IMG/VR virus record: IMGVR_UViG_3300000117_000237
Coordinates: 1 to 24,528 of that record
Reading direction: 5' to 3' (one strand)
Length of the DNA stretch: 24,528 bases
Source: a virus
Shown here: piece by piece, positions 15,199-21,733 of the stretch
How positions within the stretch are numbered: the first letter of the stretch is position 1
Layout: every line of letters starts with the position of its first letter
Translations under genes and position numbers: made by a program
Notes under the pieces: generated by a model
The model's input: only the letters and a program-made list of their open reading frames with translations
Database searches by the model: none
Told to the model about the DNA's origin: nothing

Positions 15199-15295
15199 TA
15201 GGTGGAGAGCCAAAATGTTTTAAAGGACGCTTGACTCTCCTGACACGCTGTTGAGGAGAGAGAGGAGATATTCGTGAATATCCACAAACAAACAT
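15191..15295 (-). CDS. Short ORF overlapping the TerL start (34 residues)
   Basis: An ATG at 15295-15293 opens a 34-codon frame that ends at TAA 15193-15191, seven bases into the terminase reading frame (ATG 15198), so TerL initiation would fall inside its last codons. The peptide is basic ('RVRRVKRPLKHFGSPPNA') with a Ser/Pro-rich start. There is no clear Shine-Dalgarno before it. It fills the otherwise noncoding 102 bases between lysozyme and terminase. It may be a coupling leader peptide for TerL, or simply chance; its coding status is uncertain. Confidence 0.4.
   Translation of the reverse strand: MFVCGYSRISPLSPQQRVRRVKRPLKHFGSPPNA
15267..15282. promoter_or_regulatory. Near-perfect palindrome upstream of TerL
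   Basis: gatattcgtgaatatc is a 7-2-7 inverted repeat (arms 15267-15273 and 15276-15282). It lies in the gap between lysozyme and terminase, next to a second, weaker inverted repeat, ctctcct/aggagag at 15235-15241 and 15254-15260. A two-base centre is too tight for a normal hairpin, so a dimeric protein binding site is the more natural reading. No known operator is recognised. Confidence 0.35.
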
Positions 15296-15300
15296 GTCAG

Positions 15301-15777
15301 TTAAACTGTACCCCATTCTTTGCCCTCAAACAATAAGGCTTCAGCATTTCTTCTTTTCATCAATCCCTCGTTAGGTACTCCTGCGACTTTATTCCACCTT
15401 TTAATTTGGTTTGGAACATCTGCCCAGTCTTTGTTATTCAAAACCTTTAGCAGTGTAGAGGCTCGCAAATTGCTTGGACCTAGATTAAAAACCCATGAAA
15501 CCAAAGCATCAAATTCATTTTGTTTAAGGTCTGCTTTTACCATGTCATTAATATAACCTTCATACTCGTGTAATTCGTGTGCAAGTAAATCTTCAGCATC
15601 TTGTTTACTTATAGTCATGTCGTCTTTGACTGGACTACCATCTATTAATTTTAAACTGCCAAAACCTATGGTAGCTTTATTGGCTGCACACCTGTAACTA
15701 ACTACGTTGCCGTCTTTATCCGTAGGACAGCCTTCAAAAAATTTAATTAAATTAATGCCTTCATTTGATATTTTCAT
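15301..15777 (-). CDS. Endolysin, phage lysozyme (GH24)
   Basis: A muramidase that cuts the glycan strands of peptidoglycan at lysis. From the ATG at 15777 the protein is 158 residues, a normal GH24 length. This start is chosen over an in-frame upstream start at 15843 because it has AAGGAGATAATTAAA before it and begins right after the o-spanin stop. The catalytic Glu is E15 in 'LIKFFEGCPT'; the usual E-x8-(D/C)-x5-T triad appears as E15, C30, T36 ('CAANKATIGFGS'), with a 6-residue insertion between E and C. The helical half is marked by 'QNEFDALVSWVFNLGPSNLR' and 'RRNAEALLF'. No signal peptide or SAR anchor is visible, so release probably depends on the holin. It closes the lysis cassette. 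Confidence 0.9.
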   Translation of the reverse strand: MKISNEGINLIKFFEGCPTDKDGNVVSYRCAANKATIGFGSLKLIDGSPVKDDMTISKQDAEDLLAHELHEYEGYINDMVKADLKQNEFDALVSWVFNLGPSNLRASTLLKVLNNKDWADVPNQIKRWNKVAGVPNEGLMKRRNAEALLFEGKEWGTV

Positions 15778-15778
15778 T

Positions 15779-16153
15779 TTAATTATCTCCTTCTTGTGGT
15801 GTCGTAACTTTTTTATAATAGACAACAACTTCTTTAAGTTCATTTATATACCTCTTTAATTCCTGCATGTTGTAAGCCATAAGCTCATAATCAGGTACTG
15901 ACATTGCAAAAAATACAACTTGACCGCTTTCTTTTTCTATTCGCACTAAAAACTCATCAATATTTTCATTTGATACTACATACCAATAAGGCTCTTTAAG
16001 GTCTATTTCCCTAGGCATAACAGGCTGCACTATAGTTCTTTCTATAGGCTTAGATACAATCTCTACCTGTTTAGTTGGTAGCAGACTGCAACTGCAAGCC
16101 ATCATCAAGACTGTCAATGTTGCGACTATCTTCTTCAATGCTATCAAATACAT
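15779..16153 (-). CDS. Outer-membrane spanin lipoprotein (Rz1-type, candidate)
   Basis: A 124-residue protein with a lipoprotein-type N-terminus: basic start, hydrophobic stretch 'IVATLTVLMMACSC', and Cys at 20 and 22 as possible lipid-attachment sites (neither lipobox is perfect). The mature part has a Pro-containing segment ('PIERTIVQPVMPREI') and helical C-terminus ('MQELKRYINELKEVVVYY'). I recall the block 'KEPYWYVVSNENIDEFLVRI' from lysis cassettes of marine phages. Its first 83 bases lie out of frame inside the end of the i-spanin gene, the classical overlapping Rz/Rz1 layout. With the inner-membrane partner it would link and fuse the two membranes at the last step of lysis. It is longer than Rz1 of lambda, more like separated two-component spanins. 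Confidence 0.7.
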   Translation of the reverse strand: MYLIALKKIVATLTVLMMACSCSLLPTKQVEIVSKPIERTIVQPVMPREIDLKEPYWYVVSNENIDEFLVRIEKESGQVVFFAMSVPDYELMAYNMQELKRYINELKEVVVYYKKVTTPQEGDN

Positions 16154-16466
16154 CTTTGGTTCCTTTATTTACTCTTGGTTCTATAAGCCCGGGTTTGGCT
16201 GCTGCTAATTTGGTTAAATTATGTCTTTTAAATATGTCAAGATACCTTGACATCTCTTGTTGAATCTCTTGGTTTCTGCCCTGCAGCTCTAATAAACTAT
16301 TTGTTTGTAAAGTAAAATCGTTTTGCAGGCTTTCAATTGCTTCTTTTTGTGTAGCAACAGCTCCTTCTAATGCAAGATTATTGGCTGTAAGTGTTTGATT
16401 TTGGGTAAATAAATAATAAGTTATAGCTGTTAAAACAAAAACTACACCTATTAAAACTTTGCTCAT
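16071..16466 (-). CDS. Inner-membrane spanin (Rz-like, candidate)
   Basis: A 131-residue protein with one N-terminal membrane segment ('VLIGVVFVLTAITYYLF', about 4-20) and then a long periplasmic helix rich in Gln, Asn, Glu and Leu ('GAVATQKEAIESLQNDFTL', 'LLELQGRNQEIQQEMSRYLD'), as expected for an Rz-type coiled coil. A conserved-looking block 'RHNLTKLAAAKPGLIEPRVN' and 'GTKDVFDSIEEDS' follows; this block is familiar from marine phage i-spanins. Its end overlaps the o-spanin start by 83 bases and its own start overlaps the holin-like gene end by 4 (16463-16466). Order holin, i-spanin, o-spanin, lysozyme makes a complete Gram-negative lysis cassette. Confidence 0.75.
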   Translation of the reverse strand: MSKVLIGVVFVLTAITYYLFTQNQTLTANNLALEGAVATQKEAIESLQNDFTLQTNSLLELQGRNQEIQQEMSRYLDIFKRHNLTKLAAAKPGLIEPRVNKGTKDVFDSIEEDSRNIDSLDDGLQLQSATN

Positions 16467-16645
16467 ACAAACTTAGATAAAACCACAGAAAGTAAAATAA
16501 ACGGATAAACAGCCCATATCATATTTTCTAGCTTATCAAAACGCTTTGAGCCGTCTTCTAGTCTTTTCTCTATATTTGCGTATCTAATCGTACACTCTCT
16601 TTCGTGTGCTTCTATTTTGGTAATTGCTTCTTTTGTTGTTGCCAT
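16463..16645 (-). CDS. Holin-like small membrane protein
   Basis: A 60-residue protein with a helical, charged N-terminal part ('AITKIEAHERECTIRYANIE', then K-R-L-E-D-G-S-K-R-F-D-K-L-E) and one C-terminal membrane segment ('MIWAVYPFILLSVVLSKF', about 42-59). This coiled coil plus C-terminal TM layout is that of XhlA-type haemolysin/holin-associated proteins. It opens the lysis cassette just after the adenylate cyclase gene (8-base gap) and overlaps the i-spanin by ATGA. It may form the inner-membrane lesion that frees the lysozyme. Two other small membrane proteins at 23044-23394 and 23813-23971 are also holin candidates, so which one sets lysis time is unclear. Confidence 0.65.
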   Translation of the reverse strand: MATTKEAITKIEAHERECTIRYANIEKRLEDGSKRFDKLENMIWAVYPFILLSVVLSKFV

Positions 16646-16653
16646 AAATCTAA

Positions 16654-18417
16654 TTAACTTGTTGTATAAATTTTTAATGGTTTCTCTTTCCCTTTAACCT
16701 TGATAGATTCTAACACTTTTAAAGAATAACCACAAAACTTTTCTGTTTCTTCACCAATGAGTATGTCTACGCCTCTTTCTTTAGTAGCAGACTCAAGCCT
16801 AGCTGCAATATTAACAGCATCGCCAATAGCAGAATAGTCAAACCTAGTATTGCTACCCATATTACCTACGATGGCATCACCAGTATTTAAACCAATGCCT
16901 ATGGCTATAGATGGCATACCTTCTGCTTTTAGCTCTTGGTTTACCACTTTAATATTTTTTATTATATCTAAAGCACATTCAAAAGCTATTTGTTCGTGAT
17001 GTTTTACATCAAGAGGTGCGTTAAATATGTACATCCCGGCATCGCCAATAAATTTGTCTACCAATCCTCCGTGTTTTTGTACTGCATCTACTTGCGCTGT
17101 TAAAACCTTGTTCATAATGTATGTCACCTGCTCAGGTTCAACCGACTCACTCAGTGCAGTAAATCCTCGTAAATCTGTAAAAATAAAAGTACACCTTCTT
17201 CTTTCTCCGCCTAATTTTAATAAATCAGGGTTTTTCTGTAATTGTTTTACTTGCCTTGGGTCAAGGTAATGTTCAAATTGTTTTTTAATTTGTAGGCGCA
17301 ATTTAAACTGCTCTCTAAAGCGTAAATAGAAAGCAATAGCTCCTGCAATAAATTGTGAGACTAAAGTCCAAGTTACATCAATTAAAATACCTGTTTGTAT
17401 TAACCAATAACCGCCTAATGCCGTACACAGCATTGTTAAAATAGCTAATGCAATGCCTAGGGTCATACCAAGATAATTGATTAGAAGCCATGTCAAAGAC
17501 ACTATTAAAGTAAAAATTAGTATTTCTGCTGCTAAAGACCAGTCAGGGATTATTGGTGAGTTTTCTAAAAGAATTGACTCAGCTAGTGCTGCTTGTATTT
17601 TGTGTGGCTCTAATAATCCAACTGGGGTTGCTACTTGTGGCATAACGCCGTTTGCTGTAACGCCAATAATTACAAACTTGCCTGCAACTTTCATCTCTTC
17701 TAACGTGGTTTGTGGTGTATCAACCCAACTAACCCACTTGCGGCCAAAGTTATCTGTTTTTATTGGTGGCAAATGTCTTACTGCTATTTCCTGAATACCA
17801 TTATCATTTGTAGTGATAATATAAGACCTTGTTTCTGTTAATGCTTTTAATATTTCTGTTCCAAAACTTGGCGACCATCCATCAGGTGTTTTCATTAACA
17901 AGGGTATACGTCTAACTAAATTATCTATATCTACCGGAGCTGTTGCAATGCCTTGATAGGTTTGTTCTTTTAATACATCAATATTTTCTACAATACCCTG
18001 TGTTGGTATGCCTCCAACTTCGTTTCCCTTGATGACCGTCCCAACTGTTTTTGGATATTGACCGTTTGGTGTTTCAAACATAGCAAGCACACTTGGAGCA
18101 AAAGACAATGCCTGTGCAAAAACATCATCACCACCAAACCTGTCAGCTTCTGAAAAGCTCATAGCCCAACCAACGCCAATAGCTCCTTCGTTAATTAAGT
18201 CTATTTGTATTTGTGCAAGGTCTCTTCTTGGAAATGGAAAGCCACCTCTTTCTCTAACATCAGATTCTGATATGTTGAGAATTACAAAGTTTCCACTTGG
18301 TTCTTGTTCTTTAACTAGTGCGTCAAATGTTTTTAGTTTTAGTATTTCTGTTGGAGTAGATTGAAACACTAGCGGTAAAGCTAGTGTTATCAATATTGGT
18401 ACGATTAGTTTTTTCAT
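16654..18417 (-). CDS. CHASE2-domain class III adenylate cyclase
   Basis: A 587-residue membrane receptor enzyme, predicted to make cAMP from ATP on the cytoplasmic side when its periplasmic sensor is engaged. Order: short N-terminal anchor (4-19), CHASE2 sensor (about 25-290, with 'DALVKEQEPSGNFVILNISE' and 'SWVDTPQTTLEEMKVAGKFV'), three membrane segments (about 297-314, 318-339, 343-363), a linker, and a cyclase domain (about 405-585). All catalytic positions are present: metal Asp 415 in 'FTDLRGFT' and Asp 459 in 'DKFIGDAGMY', adenine-selecting Lys 455 and Asp 527, and transition-state Asn 536 and Arg 540 in 'DAVNIAARLES'. Lys plus Asp points to ATP rather than GTP. ATGA overlap links it to the methyltransferase. 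I do not recall such a gene in a phage lysis region. Confidence 0.9.
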   Translation of the reverse strand: MKKLIVPILITLALPLVFQSTPTEILKLKTFDALVKEQEPSGNFVILNISESDVRERGGFPFPRRDLAQIQIDLINEGAIGVGWAMSFSEADRFGGDDVFAQALSFAPSVLAMFETPNGQYPKTVGTVIKGNEVGGIPTQGIVENIDVLKEQTYQGIATAPVDIDNLVRRIPLLMKTPDGWSPSFGTEILKALTETRSYIITTNDNGIQEIAVRHLPPIKTDNFGRKWVSWVDTPQTTLEEMKVAGKFVIIGVTANGVMPQVATPVGLLEPHKIQAALAESILLENSPIIPDWSLAAEILIFTLIVSLTWLLINYLGMTLGIALAILTMLCTALGGYWLIQTGILIDVTWTLVSQFIAGAIAFYLRFREQFKLRLQIKKQFEHYLDPRQVKQLQKNPDLLKLGGERRRCTFIFTDLRGFTALSESVEPEQVTYIMNKVLTAQVDAVQKHGGLVDKFIGDAGMYIFNAPLDVKHHEQIAFECALDIIKNIKVVNQELKAEGMPSIAIGIGLNTGDAIVGNMGSNTRFDYSAIGDAVNIAARLESATKERGVDILIGEETEKFCGYSLKVLESIKVKGKEKPLKIYTTS

Positions 18418-19913
18418 TCCATGTTTTTAAATATATGGCATATAACATCTACCGTCCAACCATTACCTAGCATTTTATATCTTTGTGTATTAGACACATG
18501 ATTAGTGTAATTATCTGGAACTGTCTGTAGTCGTTCACATTCCAAAGGTGTAAGCTTACGCCATGTAAGGTCTTCGCTTGCAACGACACTATCTTTACCA
18601 ACAGTAGTTATAGCATTTGATTTGTTATCTCTCCTAAGTTCAAGCATTTGTTTGGTTTTATTGGCTACAGAACTACCGTCTCTATCCATGCGTTTGCCGT
18701 CTTTATCATAAGCTCTGCCACGAAAAGCACCACCAGTGACTACCTTTGGCTCACGATTACCACCTTGACACGTGTTTACTGTAGGCGACTTACCATCTGG
18801 ACTGTAGACTCGTTTGAGTATGTCATGTCCGTTTATATCTACTGCAACACCTACTTGTTTAGGCTTGGTTTCTATGTATTGGTCTTTATTAGATGCTGTT
18901 AGCGTAGGTGACTTACCTTCTTCGCTATAAACTCTTTGTTTGCTTTCATACACACCGTCACGATACTCAAACTCCATAATCTGTGCATCAAATATGTCTG
19001 TTTTAAGACCTAATACTTCTTTTAGCTTAAACCAAATATCATCACTCGGTATAGCAAAGCTACTGTCATTTCTAAACCAATGCTCAACCTTGGTAATAGG
19101 CATATTGGTTTCTACAGCTATTTGTTTATTAGTTTTGCCACTGTTAGTTTTCATTGTTCGCAAAAGCCACTTTAAGCTTTCAATATGAACTTGGTGTTTT
19201 CTTACTTTTACTTGTTCTACATTCATACCTACTTTTATTGGTTTGTTTACAGGAACCATAGTCCTTTGCCTTTTTTCTATACTGTTCCATGGCACAGCTC
19301 CTGTATAACTTGCAGTCAAGCAATGTGCTTTACCTTCTTTGCTTGTCATTTTATCCAAGTTGTCATCAACCTCTGTTTCTAGTATATCTCGTAAAACTAT
19401 GCCTCTGTCTTCGGGCTGTTCTATGTTTGGTATGTTAGTCCAATAATATCTTTGTCTTGATTGGGCTGTAAGAAGCGAACTGTTGATAAATATTGGCTCA
19501 ATACCAAAAGGTATCTCAGGATAACACTCTGATACTTGTTCAGATATAACTTGTAAGAACTCTTTTTTCATTCTTACGTTTTCAAGCAAAAAATACTTTG
19601 GTTTTATTTCTTTGAGCAAACGTATGAACTCAAAAAACAAAGCACTTCTTGGGTCATCAAAAGCAAGTTGTTTGCCTGCAAAACTAAATCCTTGGCATGG
19701 ACTGCCAGCTAGCATAAGGTCCACATCTTTATAGTCTTTGGGGTCTAGGTCACAAATATCACCAACCTGCTCAATATCTGGATAGTTTGCTGTACTGACT
19801 TGCATAGCATACTTATCTATTTCACTTGCGTAATACTTTTCTACAGGTATGCCTAAACGGTCTAATGCAATACGACCACAACTCATACCATCAAATAAAC
19901 TTAAAACTCTCAT
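18414..19913 (-). CDS. DNA (cytosine-5) methyltransferase
   Basis: A 499-residue C5 methyltransferase that would modify phage or host DNA. Motif I 'LFDGMSCGRIAL' (6-17) binds SAM. Motif IV is 'GSPCQGFSFAG' with catalytic Cys 73, motif VI is E-N-V (111-113), motif VIII is 'QSRQRYYW' (151-158), motif IX 'RKLTPLECERLQ' (452-463), and motif X 'GNGWTVDV' (483-490). The region between VIII and IX, about 290 residues, is far longer than in M.HhaI and holds the target-recognition part. It includes a helix-turn-helix-like stretch, 'NKQIAVETNMPITKVEHWF' (262-280), and repeated G-K-S-P-T-(L/V) units. The N-terminal part recalls DNMT3-type enzymes. A ribosome binding site AAAGGAGTAAGTT lies before the start. 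No restriction endonuclease is adjacent, so it is an orphan, probably protecting against host restriction or altering regulation. Confidence 0.9.
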   Translation of the reverse strand: MRVLSLFDGMSCGRIALDRLGIPVEKYYASEIDKYAMQVSTANYPDIEQVGDICDLDPKDYKDVDLMLAGSPCQGFSFAGKQLAFDDPRSALFFEFIRLLKEIKPKYFLLENVRMKKEFLQVISEQVSECYPEIPFGIEPIFINSSLLTAQSRQRYYWTNIPNIEQPEDRGIVLRDILETEVDDNLDKMTSKEGKAHCLTASYTGAVPWNSIEKRQRTMVPVNKPIKVGMNVEQVKVRKHQVHIESLKWLLRTMKTNSGKTNKQIAVETNMPITKVEHWFRNDSSFAIPSDDIWFKLKEVLGLKTDIFDAQIMEFEYRDGVYESKQRVYSEEGKSPTLTASNKDQYIETKPKQVGVAVDINGHDILKRVYSPDGKSPTVNTCQGGNREPKVVTGGAFRGRAYDKDGKRMDRDGSSVANKTKQMLELRRDNKSNAITTVGKDSVVASEDLTWRKLTPLECERLQTVPDNYTNHVSNTQRYKMLGNGWTVDVICHIFKNME

Positions 19914-19931
19914 AACTTACTCCTTTTTTTA

Positions 19932-19959
19932 ATTATACATAGAGCATCATATAAAACAA
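19932..19959 (-). promoter_or_regulatory. Candidate sigma70-type promoter upstream of methyltransferase
   Basis: Read on the minus strand there is TTGTTT (19959-19954), a 16-base spacer, and a perfect TATAAT (19937-19932). It lies in the 63-base gap before the methyltransferase, one of the few real gaps in this operon. The TATAAT ends only 18 bases before the ATG, so the transcript leader would be about 10 bases, with the Shine-Dalgarno at its very end. It could drive methyltransferase, cyclase and lysis genes. Confidence 0.4.
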
Positions 19960-19976
19960 CACTTATCTACACTTAT

Positions 19977-21095
19977 TTAATCTGACTGAGTAATTGTTAT
20001 GACCGAATCACCGCCTCCATTTACTTTAACCACATTAGAAATACCGTCTTGTATAAAGATGACTGTGTAAGAATTGCTGCCGTCTAAATCCACGCGGACG
20101 CTTTCATTCACCTGTCTTCTAAGGCTTACAACATTACCTGTTATTAATGTGGTAATTTGTGTTTCAGGGTCTCTGCCTAAAAGTGTTCCTGTTATTTGCG
20201 TGCTAGTTGCTTGTGCTAAAACATCTTCTTCTTCTGCTATAGCCAATGCATCTAAAACATTTAATAAGTCTTCCAAATAATTTACATCAAGATAATTGAT
20301 TGAAAGCTCATTGTATTCAAGGCTATCGTCAGAAAGAAAGTCCTCAGCAAGATAGTCTATATCTAAATCATTAAAATCAAGCACGCTGTCGCCTTTTGTT
20401 GTTGTGGTTTCTTCTTGTATGACTATTTCTTCTTTAGGAGGAGTAACAATAAGCATGTTATCTATGACATCAAGTGTTAAATCTAAGATAACAGGTTTAC
20501 TTGGAGCTGATTCAAACACGCTTACCGTTGTAGCTTGATATGGTTTATTTAAAAGAACGGTACCCATTGCAGTGACCACCTCTATCTCACCACTTGATAA
20601 TCCAAGTGCATCAGGTAAAAGTATAATTAATGACCTACCTAGCTCATCTACTGTAGCTGTAAAATCGGTACCTCTAATTGAAATATTGGCTGTAGGTGTT
20701 TTAAGACTAATATTTTTTTTGTCTATCTTGTTTAGACTGCCTGTAATAAACCTTGCTGTACCTAGACCAAAGGTAAGAGCCATTTTGGCTTTTGATGGGT
20801 CCGGGTCATAGATATATTCATCAATAATTAATTCGCTAAACTCTGTAAGTTTTACAACAGAATCATCCAAGAAAGTAATGGCCATACGTCCATTGGTCGT
20901 TATAGCCTCATCATTGCTTTGTATAGCAAATTCTAAGTTGGCATCGTAAGGCTTATCTCTTACTATTTGTGCTGAACCGTTTAGTTCAGAAATATCTCCA
21001 ATACTAGCAGCCTGTGCTTGTACCTTGGTCGTTTTGGATAACGCAAACAGTAGAACTAGCGTTACCGCCATTTGATATAATTTTAAGCCAGTCAT
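19977..21095 (-). CDS. Secreted FecR-domain protein with curlin-like C-terminus
   Basis: A 372-residue exported protein. Signal peptide: 'MAVTLVLLFALSKTTKVQAQA' or the version starting eight residues earlier (ATG 21095 or 21071), cleaved near A-Q-A/A. The mature N-terminal part (about 30-150) is a FecR domain: 'IGDISELNGSAQIVR', 'TNGRMAITFLDDSVVKLTEF', and 'KTPTANISIRGTDFTATVD'. An acidic linker (about 235-292, many Asp, Leu and Tyr) follows, and the C-terminus ends in beta-type units reminiscent of curlin repeats ('VIFIQDGISNVVKVNGGGD', then V-I-T-I-T-Q-S-D). There is no transmembrane segment, so it is not a classical anti-sigma factor of TonB systems. Its start overlaps the fibre-protein gene by up to 92 bases with no Shine-Dalgarno. 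In bacteria, FecR-domain proteins are often neighbours of CHASE2 cyclases, one of which lies two genes downstream. Confidence 0.75.
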   Translation of the reverse strand: MTGLKLYQMAVTLVLLFALSKTTKVQAQAASIGDISELNGSAQIVRDKPYDANLEFAIQSNDEAITTNGRMAITFLDDSVVKLTEFSELIIDEYIYDPDPSKAKMALTFGLGTARFITGSLNKIDKKNISLKTPTANISIRGTDFTATVDELGRSLIILLPDALGLSSGEIEVVTAMGTVLLNKPYQATTVSVFESAPSKPVILDLTLDVIDNMLIVTPPKEEIVIQEETTTTKGDSVLDFNDLDIDYLAEDFLSDDSLEYNELSINYLDVNYLEDLLNVLDALAIAEEEDVLAQATSTQITGTLLGRDPETQITTLITGNVVSLRRQVNESVRVDLDGSNSYTVIFIQDGISNVVKVNGGGDSVITITQSD

Positions 21096-21729
21096 TATCT
21101 TGGGTACTCAGTTGTTGAATATTAAAAGTTCTTGAGCCGCCAGTATGGTCTAAGTAAAAATATCCACCTGCTGAAGCATTAGCACCTGTACCTGTATAGG
21201 TTAATGTATTATCCGACCCATCAATATCAACGTAGTTTGTGGCTCCGTCAATGTTAATGTTTGAAGTAATAGTATTGTTAGAACCTTGAATAATCCAATC
21301 TAAATTCAAAGATGCTGCTATTGCAGTCGTTCCTTGATTTAAAGTAAAGGTATTACCACTACCTGTTACAGCTACATTTTGGTCAGAACCGTCTGAACTA
21401 TATGTATCTGTTGGGTCTACTTGGATAGTAAATGTATTGGTACCACCGGTAAAGTTATACAAACCTGTAAAGTTATCTGCAAATATATCACCAAGAAACT
21501 TATTAGTTGCACCAATCATATTAATATCAAGAGTCATTGTGTTTCCGTCTAGGTCTAGTGCATTAACACTGCCTGCTGTAGAGTTTAACCCACCAATAAT
21601 GTTAGATATTCCTAATTGTTCCAAGTCTATATTTGCACCAGTACCTGATTGGTCTACAAATATTTCGTTATCTGCCGCAAAAGCTCCCAAAGAAATAATA
21701 GCTATTATGCTTATTAATTTATTTTTCAT
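21004..21729 (-). CDS. Secreted Asn/Gly repeat protein, candidate curlin-like fibre subunit
   Basis: A 241-residue protein with a clear signal peptide ('MKNKLISIIAIISLGAFAA', cleaved after about 18) and a body of short beta repeats around G-x-x-N-x-(F/L/I)-x-(L/I): N-x-M-T-L-D-I at 63, G-G-T-N-T-F-T-I at 95, G-S-G-N-T-F-T-L at 123, G-S-N-N-T-I-T at 149, G-S-D-N-T-L-T at 171. The first unit, 'VDQSGTGANIDLEQLG', keeps the Q-x5-N-x4-Q rhythm of curlin repeats. Two Cys at 228 and 241 near the end may form a disulfide. It lies 4 bases after csgG, so I infer that it is the substrate of the CsgG pore. It differs from CsgA in having fewer Gln and more Asp/Thr, so it could also be another beta-solenoid surface protein. 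Ribosome binding site AAGGAG is present. Confidence 0.6.
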   Translation of the reverse strand: MKNKLISIIAIISLGAFAADNEIFVDQSGTGANIDLEQLGISNIIGGLNSTAGSVNALDLDGNTMTLDINMIGATNKFLGDIFADNFTGLYNFTGGTNTFTIQVDPTDTYSSDGSDQNVAVTGSGNTFTLNQGTTAIAASLNLDWIIQGSNNTITSNINIDGATNYVDIDGSDNTLTYTGTGANASAGGYFYLDHTGGSRTFNIQQLSTQDNDWLKIISNGGNASSTVCVIQNDQGTSTGC

Positions 21730-21733
21730 ATTA

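Noticed and set aside
15199-15213. Five-codon longer TerL starting at TTG (15213)
   Set aside because: No Shine-Dalgarno and a weak start codon; the ATG at 15198 fits the coupled-overlap pattern. Not excluded.
15778-15843. 22-residue N-terminal extension of the lysozyme
   Set aside because: It would overlap the o-spanin end by 65 bases, whereas ATG 15777 has a strong ribosome binding site and gives the normal GH24 length.
19977-21095. FecR protein as a classical TonB-linked anti-sigma factor
   Set aside because: It has a cleavable signal peptide instead of a cytoplasmic sigma-binding part and transmembrane helix, and no sigma factor or TonB receptor gene lies nearby.
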